DNA from: Glandiceps talaboti
Lineage: Eukaryota; Hemichordata; Enteropneusta; Spengelidae
Reading direction: 5' to 3'
DNA: 64,000 nucleotides
NCBI RefSeq assembly: GCF_964340395.1
Contig: NC_135558.1
Location: 2,681,501 to 2,745,500 of the forward strand
Positions 35,258 through 50,200 of this stretch are shown here, piece after piece. The notes under the pieces are model-generated. The model was not told the origin of the DNA, ran no database searches, and saw only the letters and a program-made list of their open reading frames with translations. Both the position numbers and the translations under genes were made by a program. Every line of letters starts with the position of its first letter. Within the stretch, counting starts at the first letter, position 1.

Positions 35258-38200
35258 CTATTACACATTCAAAGTGAAAATAAAATACTCATTATTGTCA
35301 ACAAACTGAAACTGGTAACTCTTACAACAAAAAACCAGCAGAATTAGGTGAGTGAGGTCAGACTCAAAATATATTGGGTCATATTATTCAATCGAATCAA
35401 ACACTTTTCACTGGAAAGTACATTTTGGAAGAGCAGATTTTTTAAAAATTTACTGTAAGAACAAATCATGATCACATAAATTAAATTGGTTGCATAGATT
35501 GAAAGATTTTGTCAGTGTTGGCACTGCTTGTCACTCAGTCATTCACACTATAATAAGCAAGGGAGTGATAAACAGCGCCCTCAATCGTAAATCTTTCACT
35601 TCATTCATTCTATTGTGCAAACATTCCAGGAAAAATGTTGAAATGAAAATTTGTTTACATTTTTTCTGTTTTCTCAGCCTTCTTGTGAAAACATTTTGCA
35701 TTAAATGAACCATTTCAAGATTTTAAATATATATGAATCTGATCTCACATTCCTTGACAAAAACTCTGTTTAAATTCGGGCACCAAATTAGCATATATCA
35801 ACTTAACTAGTGAAAAACTTGTTTTTTCACTGTCACCATGGTAACAATCATGTATACCACTATCTTCATCTTCAACTTTAATGATTAAAGGGGCACAGGC
35901 TGAGCTTATATCTTTTGGGGGTAAAATTTTGCTGCATAATCAAAAGGCACTAGTAATCTACGTACTGAAAAATATGTACATTTTCATACATATGAAAAAA
36001 TGACGCAGAAATCCCTAGTATGCAATCAAGTGTTCTAACAATGCCTGAAGATAAGTGTAATGTCCTAAAAGACATGTATACTAGAAGACTTTGAGATTTT
36101 ATGTAAGTATTTTCACTTGTGATTAAGTGATAAACTCAGCTTGTGCCACTTTTACATGGTATCACTATTTAAAGCTAAATGAAATACATGTAAACACAAA
36201 GTTTACAAATAAAAAGCAGTGGATTAACTTTGCTACTAATTTATTGCATTTCACTTTTTTTAAAGAAACATTGCCATGAAAAAAATTATCACTGATATTT
36301 GTTCCTCACTACTACAAGTTGATAATATGCAGGTTTGGCGCCTGAAAATACCAATACCGGTAACATTTTTATAACATTTGCAACATGCCCCCAAACATTT
36401 GCATCCAAAATCTAAAAATGCATTCCCCTTAATTACCTCTAACCATACAACCAATAGGTAGTACGGTAATTGATAAACAAACACATGCACTTCACATATA
36501 CTCTATTTCACATATACTCTATTTCACCACACACATCAATGATTCTCACACCAAACAAACAACGCAACAATTGGTCTTAATAATTTTCATCTGTAAGATT
36601 AACCATGCAATAATTTGTTTGATTTGTTTTCTGCAGTCTTAATTAAGATTTAAAGTCAGTACACAAGTCAAATAATGCCAAGGATGATTTCACTCAGTCA
36701 AGGATAGCAAGTTATCATCACTTTTAACACTGGAAAAATAATCTAACCCTTTCAATTTGTTCATTATTTGTGTTCTATTGTCACAGATTTTAGAAGACAT
36801 GAAAGATTCAAAGTGGAAGGATATGGTTATTTTTGGACAGTTGATTTACAAGATACTTAGTCTAAGAGCAAATTGTACGTGAATGTTTATTTTAAAGAAA
36901 ACTTTGTTATTGAGCAACTAGTGTCATGAAAAACCTCACAGGTATTGTGTCAGTCATTGTAACTAGTGTAGAGAAAAAAAGTTACAAGTTTAATAGTCAA
37001 CTAGTGGCAAAGAAGTAATACAGGTTTTACTATCTGTGGTGACACAACTTTCATTTCATGAAAGCATATATTACAACTGTGAGTGTATACATCTGAATCA
37101 ATTCTAATGACTTAGGGGTACATGTAAACCACTCAGCATGATAATCAAGCAGTCATTAATCAAATTCTCTAAATGAAGATGCAAGGCATGGCAACAACAA
37201 ATGCATTCAAACAATCATAAGGACATAAATCTAGGATATGTACCCTTTCTTTCCCTAAGCATGACACACATGCAACCCTGTCCCCATTCACCTCCGTTTA
37301 CCAATATAGTAGTTTCATTACATTATAACTGAAGGATGCACACCCATTCAAACCCATTCACATCGCTTAATTCTGTGCACCTATTCAACCTATAAACCCA
37401 ATCACATTCACCTCTTTTTACACACCCATTCACACCCATAACCATACAATCAAACCCATTCATTCACTCCCTTTCCCTCACATTCCTTCATTGTAGTCTG
37501 TGTGATACCTAGAGCACCATCGAGGCGATCAAAGTAGAGCACCGTCCACTGATGAAGAGAGATATATAATTCTTAGTATTATCTGTAAAAATGGTAGTAA
37601 TAAACATGCAGAGGTTAGATCAAGCAGACATCCCATAAGAAAGCAACCCTTATAAAGACAACCGAAAGAAAGTTACCCCAGAGTCAAAGTTTGTGGTGTG
37701 TCAAAGAGAAATGCGTATGCTTAGTATGGAATCCTGTCCGGAAGGTTATGGCAAGATAGCATCGTTTTGCTTGATGTGAAAATGAAGCATGTATGTCATG
37801 TTAGAATGCTAAAAATCTTGTTGGATGAATGAATGAGTCAGTCAGTAGTTGGCAAATATTTGGCCTGCAAAGTTAGGCACTGGATTATTATTAAGTAGAT
37901 AGGCCAGCTAGCCAAAAAAAAGTGATGCTAGTCTTGTTTTGTTTTGTTTTGCTTTTCTGCTTACCCACAGGATTGACAAACCACAAAGATTCACTGCTGG
38001 TCATTTAACGTTTGACACTCCAGTCCTTTAACATGTTTGTGAAGAAACTACCTGGAGCACTCCTCTCGTTAGGATTGTTGTTGCCACTGTCCACTCTATC
38101 TTCTCCTTTCTGAGGTAGATCACGAACCTGATATCACAAAAGAAACACAGTAATTTGACATGAACATTTCAAGCCCCCTCCATGGAGTTGGCTCACACAA

Positions 38201-41200
38201 CTTCAACTGTAAGTATATATAATATATAATATATAAGTAGAATGAAAAGAGAGAAAAATGTGACACAGATAGCGATTGACAATGTGTTTGATTTGACTAG
38301 ACATCGACAGTCACAGTCATGCCAGACAGTACAGGGACTCTATTGAGCCTTGATAGGAAGGGTGTACTCTTATCTCTTTGATTTCCAATGATCTCTTTCT
38401 CTCTCAATTTTAAAACTTATTCTACCAGAATAGATCAAAATCATGGTAAAAAATAAACAGAAACTTGGATCACCAACCTTTACATGTATACACACTGGCA
38501 TTAGGAAGCCCATTTGAGATGATACTTGTAATTTGTGTAATATTACGGCAAAATTTAAGATATTTATTGTCATAAATTGCTAAGGATAAAGAGTGGTGAC
38601 CAATTTTCTTCCATTTTGAATATTAATTCATACTGATTTGGTCATGAATAAAGTCAGTTTTTATCATAGTACATCCTTCCTTTATCTTGATCAGAGATTT
38701 GCTGTGGATTTTCCCTGAGACTTTTAAATCCTGATAGCAATACAACAGTGCCAACTACAGCTGAACAACTGGATAAAAGTTGGATGTGATGTGTATGCAA
38801 TTGAATGTGACAATGTGGACATGCCATGTACAATGTGGAATGCAATATGTGCCAATGTTAGCCGTACCAATCCTGGAGTGTTTGGAGGGGGACACTGGGG
38901 GTGAATTGCTAATATTGGGCACTAGGACACATTGAGGAAAACACTTTGGGTTAGTGTACTGTGGTATAGTTATCAACTATTTGGGAGAGTGTATGGAATT
39001 CACCATGAATCAACATATAGTGAAGGTTTACAGTATTAACAACAATGCAGTGATAATTTTTGAACATGTTAGATTTTGGATTGTATGCTAACACCACCTT
39101 TAAATAGAACAAAGCCATTTCACTGCATATTACAATGGAATGTTTGTATTGTAGTTATTTAAGACATGAAAAGTATATGTTGTTAGGTGCCTTTGGTCTA
39201 GTATGTAAATATATATCAGCATGTTTGTTTTTTCATCATTTCCCTAGCAGTTGCCAACATGGAGAGTTCATTGTTTTTCACTTCTCTTATTGGCCACCAC
39301 TGTACCACATGACATGCTGGTATTTACCAAAGAATCATGAATAATTAATCACCAAAATGGAGGTGATCAGTACAAAAATATGTTATGACAAGTTGTCTGT
39401 ACAGGTACATCCAAGTCCTGATTCAGATGTAACATTCGGCATCTGGAAGGGTTAGAGTGTTACAAACAAGTTAACCAAGAATGTTAGGGCCGATTATATT
39501 AGGAATTGTTTAGCAGGATTTTTACAAGAGGATTGCTAGGGAGCTATGGTTATGTCAAACTAGTTTATGCTAACTGATTGCGACAGCTAATATTGGCACA
39601 AAAAACAGCGTGGTGTACATGACAGCTTGGCTGGAGCTCATCAAATGCAGGCAGAGATCTCGGGTTCATGGAGGTGAATCAGGAGCCTGTACTCATGGGC
39701 AGCTTATAAAATTAGCAAAACTAAAACTTGGATGAGATGAGATGAAATGAGAGAATGAGGCATACGTGAAGACAAGGCAAAGCATGATTCGAGTGCACAG
39801 CCACTCAGAATGTTAGTTCAGCAAACAACTATTAAATCCATAGTTTGAAATTTGTTATTAACTACAAAAAGTATGAATATGTTCAAAATATTTAGTATTG
39901 AAAAAAAAAACATAATGTCACACGAAACGAATAAAAAAAAACATGGTCAGAGGTGCACTGTTTGGAACACTGAATATTATTTGAGAAGATTAAACACAAA
40001 TTGTAAAAAAAAGCACACCAAACAAAAATTTGAAAGCAAACACAAATGACGATTAACTGATGATTGCTAAATCCATTCTTCACCTTCTTGTTAGTGGTAT
40101 GTGGTTGATTCCTGTTCCACAGTTGATCTTCCAGCTCAATTATTTCTTTTGCCTGAAGACTCCTATACTTACGGCTTGAGCTCCTATCTCTACTATCTCT
40201 GTCATACAGACTAGTATCCTGTTCAAGTAGCCTATCCTCCTCTCTTAGAGTTTCTAATTCTCCCATTTGAATACTCTTACGTTGTCTTCCTAACCCTTGC
40301 ATCCTGCTCGGTTCATGTGGCACACTTCTCTTTCTATGCCTATCTACTTCCCTCATCTCATATTTCTCATTCCCAACCTTTGCCTTCTTGCCGTCTAGCT
40401 TTTCCTCAATTCTTTCCAGACTACTCTGCCTAGAGTGTATTCTATCCCTACCGGAGCCTTGGCTACCTCTTCTCTCATAGATATCTTCCTTTGAACCACG
40501 TCCACTGCCTACACTATCTTCTGAAGCATGGCTTTTTCTACGTTCTCGTGTATCTGATCCTAAATCTGACATTCTCATTTCTTTGTCAGGACTAATAGAT
40601 GCATCAAGTCTCTCTCGACTACTTCTTCTATCAGACCTATCTACACTTGACCGTCGTTCTCTATCTATTCTATCATAATTAGGCCTTCTATCTAATCTCT
40701 CCTGACTTTGTCTATCTAAGTGATCTAAGCTAGATCTACGCTCTCTATCAATTCTATCATAACTAGACCTTCTATCTAACCTATCTTGACTAGATCTATC
40801 TAAACGTTCTTGACTAGCTCTACGGTCTCTGTCAAGTCTATCTTGGCTAGAGGCTCTATCTGGCCACTGTCCTCTATCCTCACTCACTCTTCTATCTCTA
40901 CTGTATCTGATATCATTGTCCAAGTCCTGACCAGAAGCACTACCTCTTCTACTGTTACGACCCTCCTCTAGGCCTCTGTCATAGTTACTTGGTCTACGAT
41001 CCATACCTATGCTAGTTTTCCGTACTCTCTCACCACCTCTGTAATCACTCCCATAATCACCATGTGTATAGTATCCCTGCATCATACTTTTCTCTCTCTG
41101 TATCCAGGATTTTTTCTCAAACAATCTATCAAAATCTGGCATGACATAGTAGTCATCAGAGACGTTTGAATACACACTATCTCGCCTTGACCCTGGCTGA

Positions 41201-44200
41201 TCAGCATAAGAAGCATACCTAATGTCATCATACTTATCCATACCACTTTTAGACCTTGAGCCCAAGCCGTAGTCTTGTGTGTATCTAGAACTAGTATCAG
41301 ACTTGGTGTTTGAGCCGGGACCCAAGTGGCCTACTGAATTCATGTACTTATGATTAAGAGCATTCAATTCTTTGGTAGTCAGCTTAGTCCTCCCAGAATT
41401 TCCCATGTGTTTATTGGCATGATGGTAAGCATTGTCTGCACTAGTCTGCTCCATTCGAGGTGCGCATGGAAAATGGTAGTGAAAAATAAAGCCATGATTT
41501 AGCACGTGATTCATGAGCAGTCAAGGGGGTAAAGAATATCCGTTCCTACCACAAATTTTAGGGCACAGGTCACACTAGAAAACTTATACATGTTTCTCCT
41601 GTGCATTGTGCAAAGTGAGACAATAACAGTTGAAGCGTTTTTTTACTGTCATAAATACATTTTGAATGTAAAATGGTGGTAGGAATGGCACCCCCTGACT
41701 GTTGAAACCAATTGTACCACACCAATGAAAAGGGATAAAGTGAAAGCATTGATGAAAAGATGATACGGAGATAGTTAAAAAAGCAGGTCTGGTCGAGATA
41801 GAGGTCAGAAAACATGCAGGAAGGTTGAAGGTTAAAGGTCATTGAAAAAATGTCAGGAAAAGTTGTCTACGTTTTCTTTTGTGTTAACTGATAGATGTGT
41901 AAGATGGTTTAGATGAGTTAGAACTACTGTATCCATTGCCAAAGGCTTGATAATAGTGTAAATTCTTGCTCCAAGAATGTCACTTTTTTGTTTTTATGAA
42001 GGTCCAATTATGATGTATGCAAAATGTATGCAAATCCATTTCCATGACAGACTGGATGATATCTGTCTGTCCTGCTGACAGTTGCATCATGGGAATAATT
42101 TGAGTAAAGAAGCGAGTCGAGGATGATGAAATTGATCAAAGCTACCCACTAGGGAGATATAAGGAGCAAGCACAAGTCTCTGAAATGTCGAGAGAAGTTG
42201 CTAGAGTGAGTAGTATGTGACGAAAAAATGGGCCCAGCCTGTATTGTGTGCTGACACTGGGAATGAATACAGCAAAGCCAACAAACTGTGTACAGGTTAA
42301 ATTCTGTTAGTGGAGAAAAAGCATCTCTACTACACATGTACTGGTCTCAGTCAGCCGCATAGTGATTAAGAACACATCAAGTTGTTAAAGAGATCGTGTT
42401 AGATGACACATAAAACAATAACAACAAAAAAACAAACCGTTGTGAGGTTCAAGTTTAAAAAAACAGTACTATGTAATTAGTAATTAAACACCTATGTAAA
42501 GCACTACTGGTGTAAAGCAGATAACACAAACATTAGTACTAACAACACCATCACAGTATACAATTATACAATACAATATCAAAGTTGTCATGACAACAGC
42601 TATTACAGCTGTGCTTACATCTGTCTGTGAATGCAAAACACTGTGCTGCACATTGTTCAAGTGTAGTGTACAATAAACATTTACTAATCAAGCCAAGTGC
42701 AAACAAAAACACAACAACAAATGCATGTCATTTTATGTGAACCGATGTATATGTAACAATACATTATATCAATAGTTCAATAATTTCTTACAAATTTCAG
42801 GAACTTGGCTTAATGTCTAGGGTGTCATAATTTTATTCACAAATATGTTTCTTGAATCAGCCAAAAAATACTGATGACATACAGGTATGTATGAACCAAC
42901 AGCCATAATGTCATCTGTAGTCTTTGACTTTTACAAGGAAAATACTTGGGAATATGACAAACATAGGCCAGGAATATGCAGCACCACATATATATCTATT
43001 ACAGTGTATGTCATGTATACTTGTGTACTGTTATGTACAATGTGTTATTGTCATGAAAGTTGCTGTCATGCAGAGATAGAAAGTAAAGTGTTGGTGGTAG
43101 TCTGGAGATTGTAATGTGCTGAAAGATATACAAGTGTAAGGCAGAGAGTGACTCAGAAAAATTATTAAAGCAGAATGTGTTACAAAGATTGTAATGTGCA
43201 AGTGTCATGCAGAAAGGAACCCGATAATGGGTTGATGGTAGTCTGTGCTACAGGTGTTACAACGCTATTGATAGTTAAATCAATAGGCATAGCAAAATTG
43301 TCAGTCTGCTACAAGTGTTGAGCTGAGATGGATAAAGGGAAGTATTGATATCAATGTCTGTTGATATGCACAATAAAGGGAAGATTGTAAAGTGCTGAAT
43401 AATGTACAAGTGTTATGCCCAGATGGATAGAAGAAAGTGCTGATAGTAATGTCTGTTCATACATATAACAAAGGGAAAATTGTAATGTGGTGAATTATGG
43501 TGTACAAATGTTACATAGAGATGGCTGCAGTGAGGAATATAGTAATGTCTTGTATTTATAACAAAGGAGGGACTGTAATGTACTGACATTGCACAAGTGT
43601 TATGCAGAGATGGAGGAAGTGAGGTGTTGTTAGCACTATTTGCTGGTTGTATGATGAATGAAAGTGTTGTGTAGATCTATACTGTCAGACTGTCTGTCCA
43701 AGTCATATATTACAGTGTAGTAGTGTATGCTGAATATATGTATACACACACAGACTTTATCAAAAAATAACTCAAATTAAGTCAAAATACACCAACCTGA
43801 GATTTATCTCGGTCTGTTCTAGGGTCTTCATCTCTTTGATGTACATTGGTCAGTTCTATTCCATGCTAGTATGGGAAAAAGTTTTACCAATTTTGTCTTA
43901 AGATTATAGTACCATTTGATAATAAGACTCCATTTAAAAAAAAATGCTTAAAAGCATCAATAACTGAATCCTTCCACATTTGTTTGTTCATTGAATGGTT
44001 GAATACTTGTTATATTCTTTTGGAAATAATTTAAAACCAACTGATTGTTGATGTAATTCTACTGCAGAAGTACAAGAAGTTGACTATGGGAGGAAAATAA
44101 AGACATCATGATACATACTAGGTATCTGCAATGAAGCTTTTGTTGCTTACAATAGCTGGGTTAACCATAAAGCTTTGTAAATTAGTTTTAATACACACAT

Positions 44201-47200
44201 GTTAAGTTAGTTTGCAGAAACGTAAACTCTTTGATAGGAGATGAGATGGCAAAAGTAGCAGAAATTAACTTTGCATAGTATTTGTGAGTTATTTGCCAGC
44301 ACAGAATGTTTATCAATGATCTGCAAGTGTTCAAGCTGTTGTCATTTCTGTAGTTGAGAGGTTTTCAAAGCCAGGATTTCAATCCTAGTTTCTCGACATC
44401 AGTGTTCTCTATCAGTGTAGGCCATATGGTTTACATACATAGGATTATTCTTCTTTTTGTTCTGGACCAACTTTTTCTCTAGCTCTGCCAAACACTGTTT
44501 TTCACACCTAAATGTTTAATCCTTTTTCAAAGTGGGCTGTGACCAGTGTGATTTCTCAACTCAAGTGTCATTTCTTAAATACGGTCTACAGGTAAGTGAA
44601 AGTAGTGCTAGTGGGCTCCAGTAGTATACGGTTCAAATCATATTCTACAAGTTTAACTGTCGTCTAGGCACCCTGGGTAGAGTGCGCCCTCTAATGAATG
44701 ACAACATTTTTTGTTGTGGGTTAACATTATAAAAATTGGGTTTTTCTTGTGGATAAAACCATGGTAACGGATAAGGAATTACCAAATTGGAATAGACGGG
44801 AGAGGGCCAAACCTTTTGCTATGCTAATATCTAATGACTAAATCATTATTTTGTGGGGGAAGAATACTGGAATAGATGGGAGGGGACCAAACCTTTTGTT
44901 ATGCTGATATCTGATGACTAAATCATTATTTTGTGGGGGATGAATACTGGAATAGATGGGAGGGGACCAAACCTTTTGCTACGCTAATATCTAATGACTA
45001 AATCATTATTTTGTGGAGGAAGAATACTGGAATAGATGGGAAGGGACCAAACCTTTCGGTATGCTAATATCAAATGACTATATAATTTTTTGGGCTGGGA
45101 AAATACTGGAACAATAAGGTGACCAAACCAGAAAATCACTAGATAACAATATTTTCTTTTGTTATGCAAATATCTCATGACTTTAAACTGACTATCATTA
45201 TTTTGTGGAGAACATAGTCAAATAGAAGGAAGTATCCACACCATAAAGTAATCAGATAACAATTCCTTTTGTTATGCAAATATATCCTGACTTTATAGTA
45301 TTTCATAGGGGAGAGTACAGGAATAGAAGGGAGGTGACCAAACCAGAGAGTGAGAAGAGTATTGTGGTTATACCTCGTCTTCAAAATAGTGGTAGGGTCC
45401 ATCAATGCCTGAATACTCCTCTGAGTAGACGGAGTGCGAGGTAATGCCATCCACCAAATATTCCTCCTAAATGACCACATACATCAATACGAACGACAAC
45501 ACCACCACATGGTCACAAAATAACACATGCAAAAAGTTGTGGTGCACATGGAATGACAACAAAGACAACGAAAGAAAACATGCAAAATCATAGCATTTGT
45601 CATTTGTGAGTAGTTGTGAGTACAATAAAAATAATCTTTCATGTTAATATTAATTCATGTATAATTCATGCATTTTTTTTTCTGAACTTGATCTTTAACG
45701 CACATTACATGGGAATCAGAAAATCTGCTGTTTTTATAATCATGTTATCAATAGTTTAGAGATTGACAAACTGAAATTAACAGTGCATATTTCGCTTTAA
45801 TTATGTCAGTTTTGAATTGCAAAATTTTATTGAATCTTTCTCACTTCAATTTTTGAATAATTTTGTTGAATGTGACTTGTGTTGGAATAACTTTATCATC
45901 CAAATAAACATCAAAAGATTCAAATGAAAAGAAGTGACAATCACAATTGTTAATATGTGTACATTGATTCCATACTAATTTCCATGTAAAATTTTATTGA
46001 CTTTATATTTTAAATTCAAAATCAAGTCATATTTTGCATTTGAACTTCTGATTCCCAAGTTAGATATTAATACATTTAATCTTAAACTTGAACTTATCAT
46101 ATGATGTAAACATGAACTGAACATAAAAATAAATGATGAAACTGAAATAAAGCTCAGAAAAATAATGAAAACGAAGGAAATTATTAAAACATGCTTAAAC
46201 TGTTACCACAGGCACACTACTGCTATGCATGCACATTAGGTCACCCAGGATTTCATATATCCAGTGCAGGCATACGAATCAAGGCATGGAAGAGACGGGT
46301 TAGGCAGTTGGTAGGACAAGGTGGGATGGAATGGATTCCCGATTACCTTCCCATTATACTTATGCACTATCCGGTATCATACATGCTTTGGGAATAGTCT
46401 TGTAGTTGTACTTTTCTCATACATTACTAACGCTTGATTTTAATCTGTATGCTAATTTTAACATGCTACCGTAGTAACAGGACTAATTGTATGTATTCTA
46501 AGACTACACTTTGGGATATATTTCTGAGGAATTTTAAATCTGACTTTGTTCTCTAGAGAGTCGGGACTGCAGGAAGTATTTGCAATGCGATTGAATTACG
46601 TCCCAATTGTTAGGACTACCGGTACCTAATACATGCAGGATGGGACACTACAGGTTAGCTGTCTACCAGTATTTCTAAACTACAACAGAAAACCGTGTCC
46701 GTGAATATCAACAAATATTTAGAATTGCTCCAGTTTAACAAAGCTAAACTTCAACTTGCGAAAGTATTAAGTTTTGTTTGTTAACAGTATATAGTCACAG
46801 AAATAGTCACATGTATATTTAGAAACCGTTGTCTCCTCAGTAATATTTCATTTTCTGTTTGTCACCGTTGAATTCCAAGTTATTGTACAGTTTTACAAAG
46901 TTGTGTGAAATCAACTGAACACGGTGAATACAACACTAACCTGTGACCCATCAGGAACTTCTTTACGTCGTGGGGATCTACTGCGACTGCGGCGACGGAA
47001 AAAACTAAGAGATCTCCATCCTAAGCGGTCTGATTGAGGCTCCTCACCAGGTGGACATTTTTCAAGGCTAATGATTGACAAATAGGAATACACATCAAGG
47101 TGATACATAGTAATTAGCATATTGTATGTCAAGCACATCTGGTTTATAAAAGCTGAAGAATACAAGAATAGATTAGCATGTGATATTGAAGTGGATCTTT

Positions 47201-50200
47201 CAATGTAATAAAGATACATATAGTTATACCTGTGTGTAGATCCTGTCAGACTTTCTTTAGATTTCCTTTTCCATTCACTAAATCCTCCATCTGATCCAGA
47301 GCTGAGACTGCGTGTATCTTTATCTTTCTCTTCACCATCTATCTGATCAAGACTTGTATTGGAACGACGTACAACACCAATAAAACGGCGAAACAACGAA
47401 GGAGGGCGCTACGGAGTCAAAATTGATTAACATATCACTACGACAACCAAAAGACAAATACTGGCTGGAGGGAAAGCAGGCATATCAGATGTACATGTGA
47501 ATTAGCCAGTATTAATACTTGAAATAAGACGACTTTTAACTTTACTTTGTAACTTTTATTGATCAAAAACAATTTTGTAAAAATTTTTTGGAGGAGTTAA
47601 TAACACAATGCAGTGCTTTGATATGAAATGCGAAATAAAATGATTGTTTTTTTTAAAAAGTTGTGGCATGTTTTACCAGTATTCAAACAATGTGAACATG
47701 GCTGAATTGAAGACCATTCTGAAATGACTGCTTGCCCCCAATGTTTATCAATAGTGTATCAGAGAAGAAGTGTTTTTGAAATGTTCATGCACAGACTTGA
47801 GAAATAGAGAGATAGCATGCACATATATGTAAGTATAGAAAACAGTGCATAATGTAAAATGTTGAACTATACCATACCATAACATCAGGTTTATTACAAG
47901 AATCCTTGCAACCCTTTTATCAAAACATACTAATCTAATAATAATATATTTGAAAACATTAAGAAACCTTTAATTTCCAAAGATATTCCAAAGAAACCTA
48001 CTTTATACATACTAGGAGTTGCTGTCTACTATTTCTATTCCTTGTAAAAACTTAACAAACTATGTGTCTTGGAATTAAACTTTTGCTGTTACTTTTATTT
48101 GGAAAACTCCAACTCCTTCTCACTTGTAATTAAGGAAATAAATCTGGGGTCCATCGTAAAAGATTTTTAATACAGAGATCAAAATAATATGAATCCCTAA
48201 AATTATTTTATTACTTCAAAAGGACCAGGAATAAACTTTTGTACGGCAAAGTTAGGAGAGATTTAAAGAATTGTGGTTTTCAGGTAAATTCGTCCCCAGG
48301 GCATATTCTTCCTTACTTGTTGGTATCCATTCAAAATATCACATGACGATGGTTATTGTTTGTCAAATTCATGATGGTTACTTTCATAAAGCTATTGTGA
48401 AGCCCATCATTTTGTGTACAGTTCTAGCTATATTCATTTCCATATAGATTGGCCAATTCACTTTTCAAGATGAAATACACAGAATTCTTTGCCTACAAAA
48501 TTTGGACATTCTTTGCCTACAAAATTTGGACATCTTGTGATGGTTTATGGAGAGTTTCTTGTCACAGGAAAATATTAAGATCTAGTCTAGGTCCTGATGA
48601 CCATGTTCAGATTTTACATGACATTTAATATCTTCACATATTACTGGAATGTAATGTGTGAAGTAATGAAGTGAAGATAACATAGTGTAAAATCGGAACA
48701 TGGTTGTCAGGAACTAGACTATAAAAGGTCAGTCATTAAAAGTTACATTATATACAGACAGAACTTGGTGATGACCCATTGCATTACTGAAATAAACTTA
48801 TAAATAATCCATGCAAACAAAGAGCCTATACTGCCACCATTACTGACAAAGATTGCCTTCATACATTGCTGGAAAGAAAGGGGATGGCTGGACAAAGGGA
48901 CTTACGAGGAAACCAAACGATGAGCATGGGTCCTCATCCTAAGGGTTTAGGGATGTATAATATGTATGGTTAGTGTACACCAATGATTTACAGATGCAGA
49001 AACTACCAATATCTCAACTGATTAACTCTATATAGTTGTGCAATCGATCACTAAATCTCAATACACTACCCTAAATATTGCACTTCAGATGATACACACA
49101 TTCTGATTGGGTGGAAACATGGCAATATGGGGGCTACATCATGGCTAATAGCCAATAGGGTGCAAGAACACTCAACATGTATAACCATGATGTTTTCATT
49201 TTTGCAATGTATCTCTGATGTTTATGTCAACTGCTGCATGATACCTGTGTGTAAGGTATGGTCTGCTAGTGCAACTGTTTTAACCGTGGTCACTCTAAAG
49301 TGGGGGGTAACATACAAAGACAGACACACTATTTTTAAGTTAGTGAAGTGTTGTTTTATCAAGCACATGTATATTCAAGTGTAGGAGGCCATCTTGAATG
49401 AGTAGCACTATCTTTTTTAGTGCCTTTGAAGTTTTTGATGTAATGAAAGATCAATAACTTCATATATATTTGGATTGTGGTTGCTGTAAAGTGTATTGAT
49501 CTACAGCTAGACTAGGTAAAATGCATCACCTTTCACACTTCACAACCACATTTATTTTTGCATTATTTTAGGCACTCTGTTTGTATTGTATATTGCCAAA
49601 CACTTAAAATGACCAGGTTCATGTGTAAGTGAAGTGCAATACATAAATGTACACTCCCTGTCCCTCCCCATCCCGTGGTCTTGCCAATATTAGTATTGGA
49701 GAGTGTTTCATTAAAAGATGAGGGTGACCTGCACTAAAATGATTTGATTGGTCAACACCATCTGTCATTCATTTTACTGCAGATTCATTATCCAATCAGC
49801 TGTCAAGACTCACAGACCTAACCAATCAGCTGTCAAGATTCATGAACCTTTCATCTATCAATATTTATTATCCAATCAGCTCTCAAGATTCACAGACCAA
49901 TCAGCTGTCAGTATTTATTATCCCATCAGCTGTTCAGATTCATGGTCACAATACCTTATACATGTTGTAGCTACTAGAATGAGTCACTCTGTAAACTTGT
50001 GTATGTTCACATTCACTTAGAATAACATGATCATACTTCATGTACACACACATAGTTATATACTAGGTAATTATGGTTACCCAGACAGGCTGATTGTCTC
50101 CATAGTAATAGTGTTTCCATGGTAATAACATTGTATCAACAAACAACTATCATGATGTAGTGTAAGTACACATAAGTGCAGAACGCCCTTCTACACAGGG

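Noticed and set aside
46191-46397. 68-codon ORF in a Cav2 intron
   Set aside because: It is on the opposite strand to the gene, has no family resemblance, and no supporting signals.
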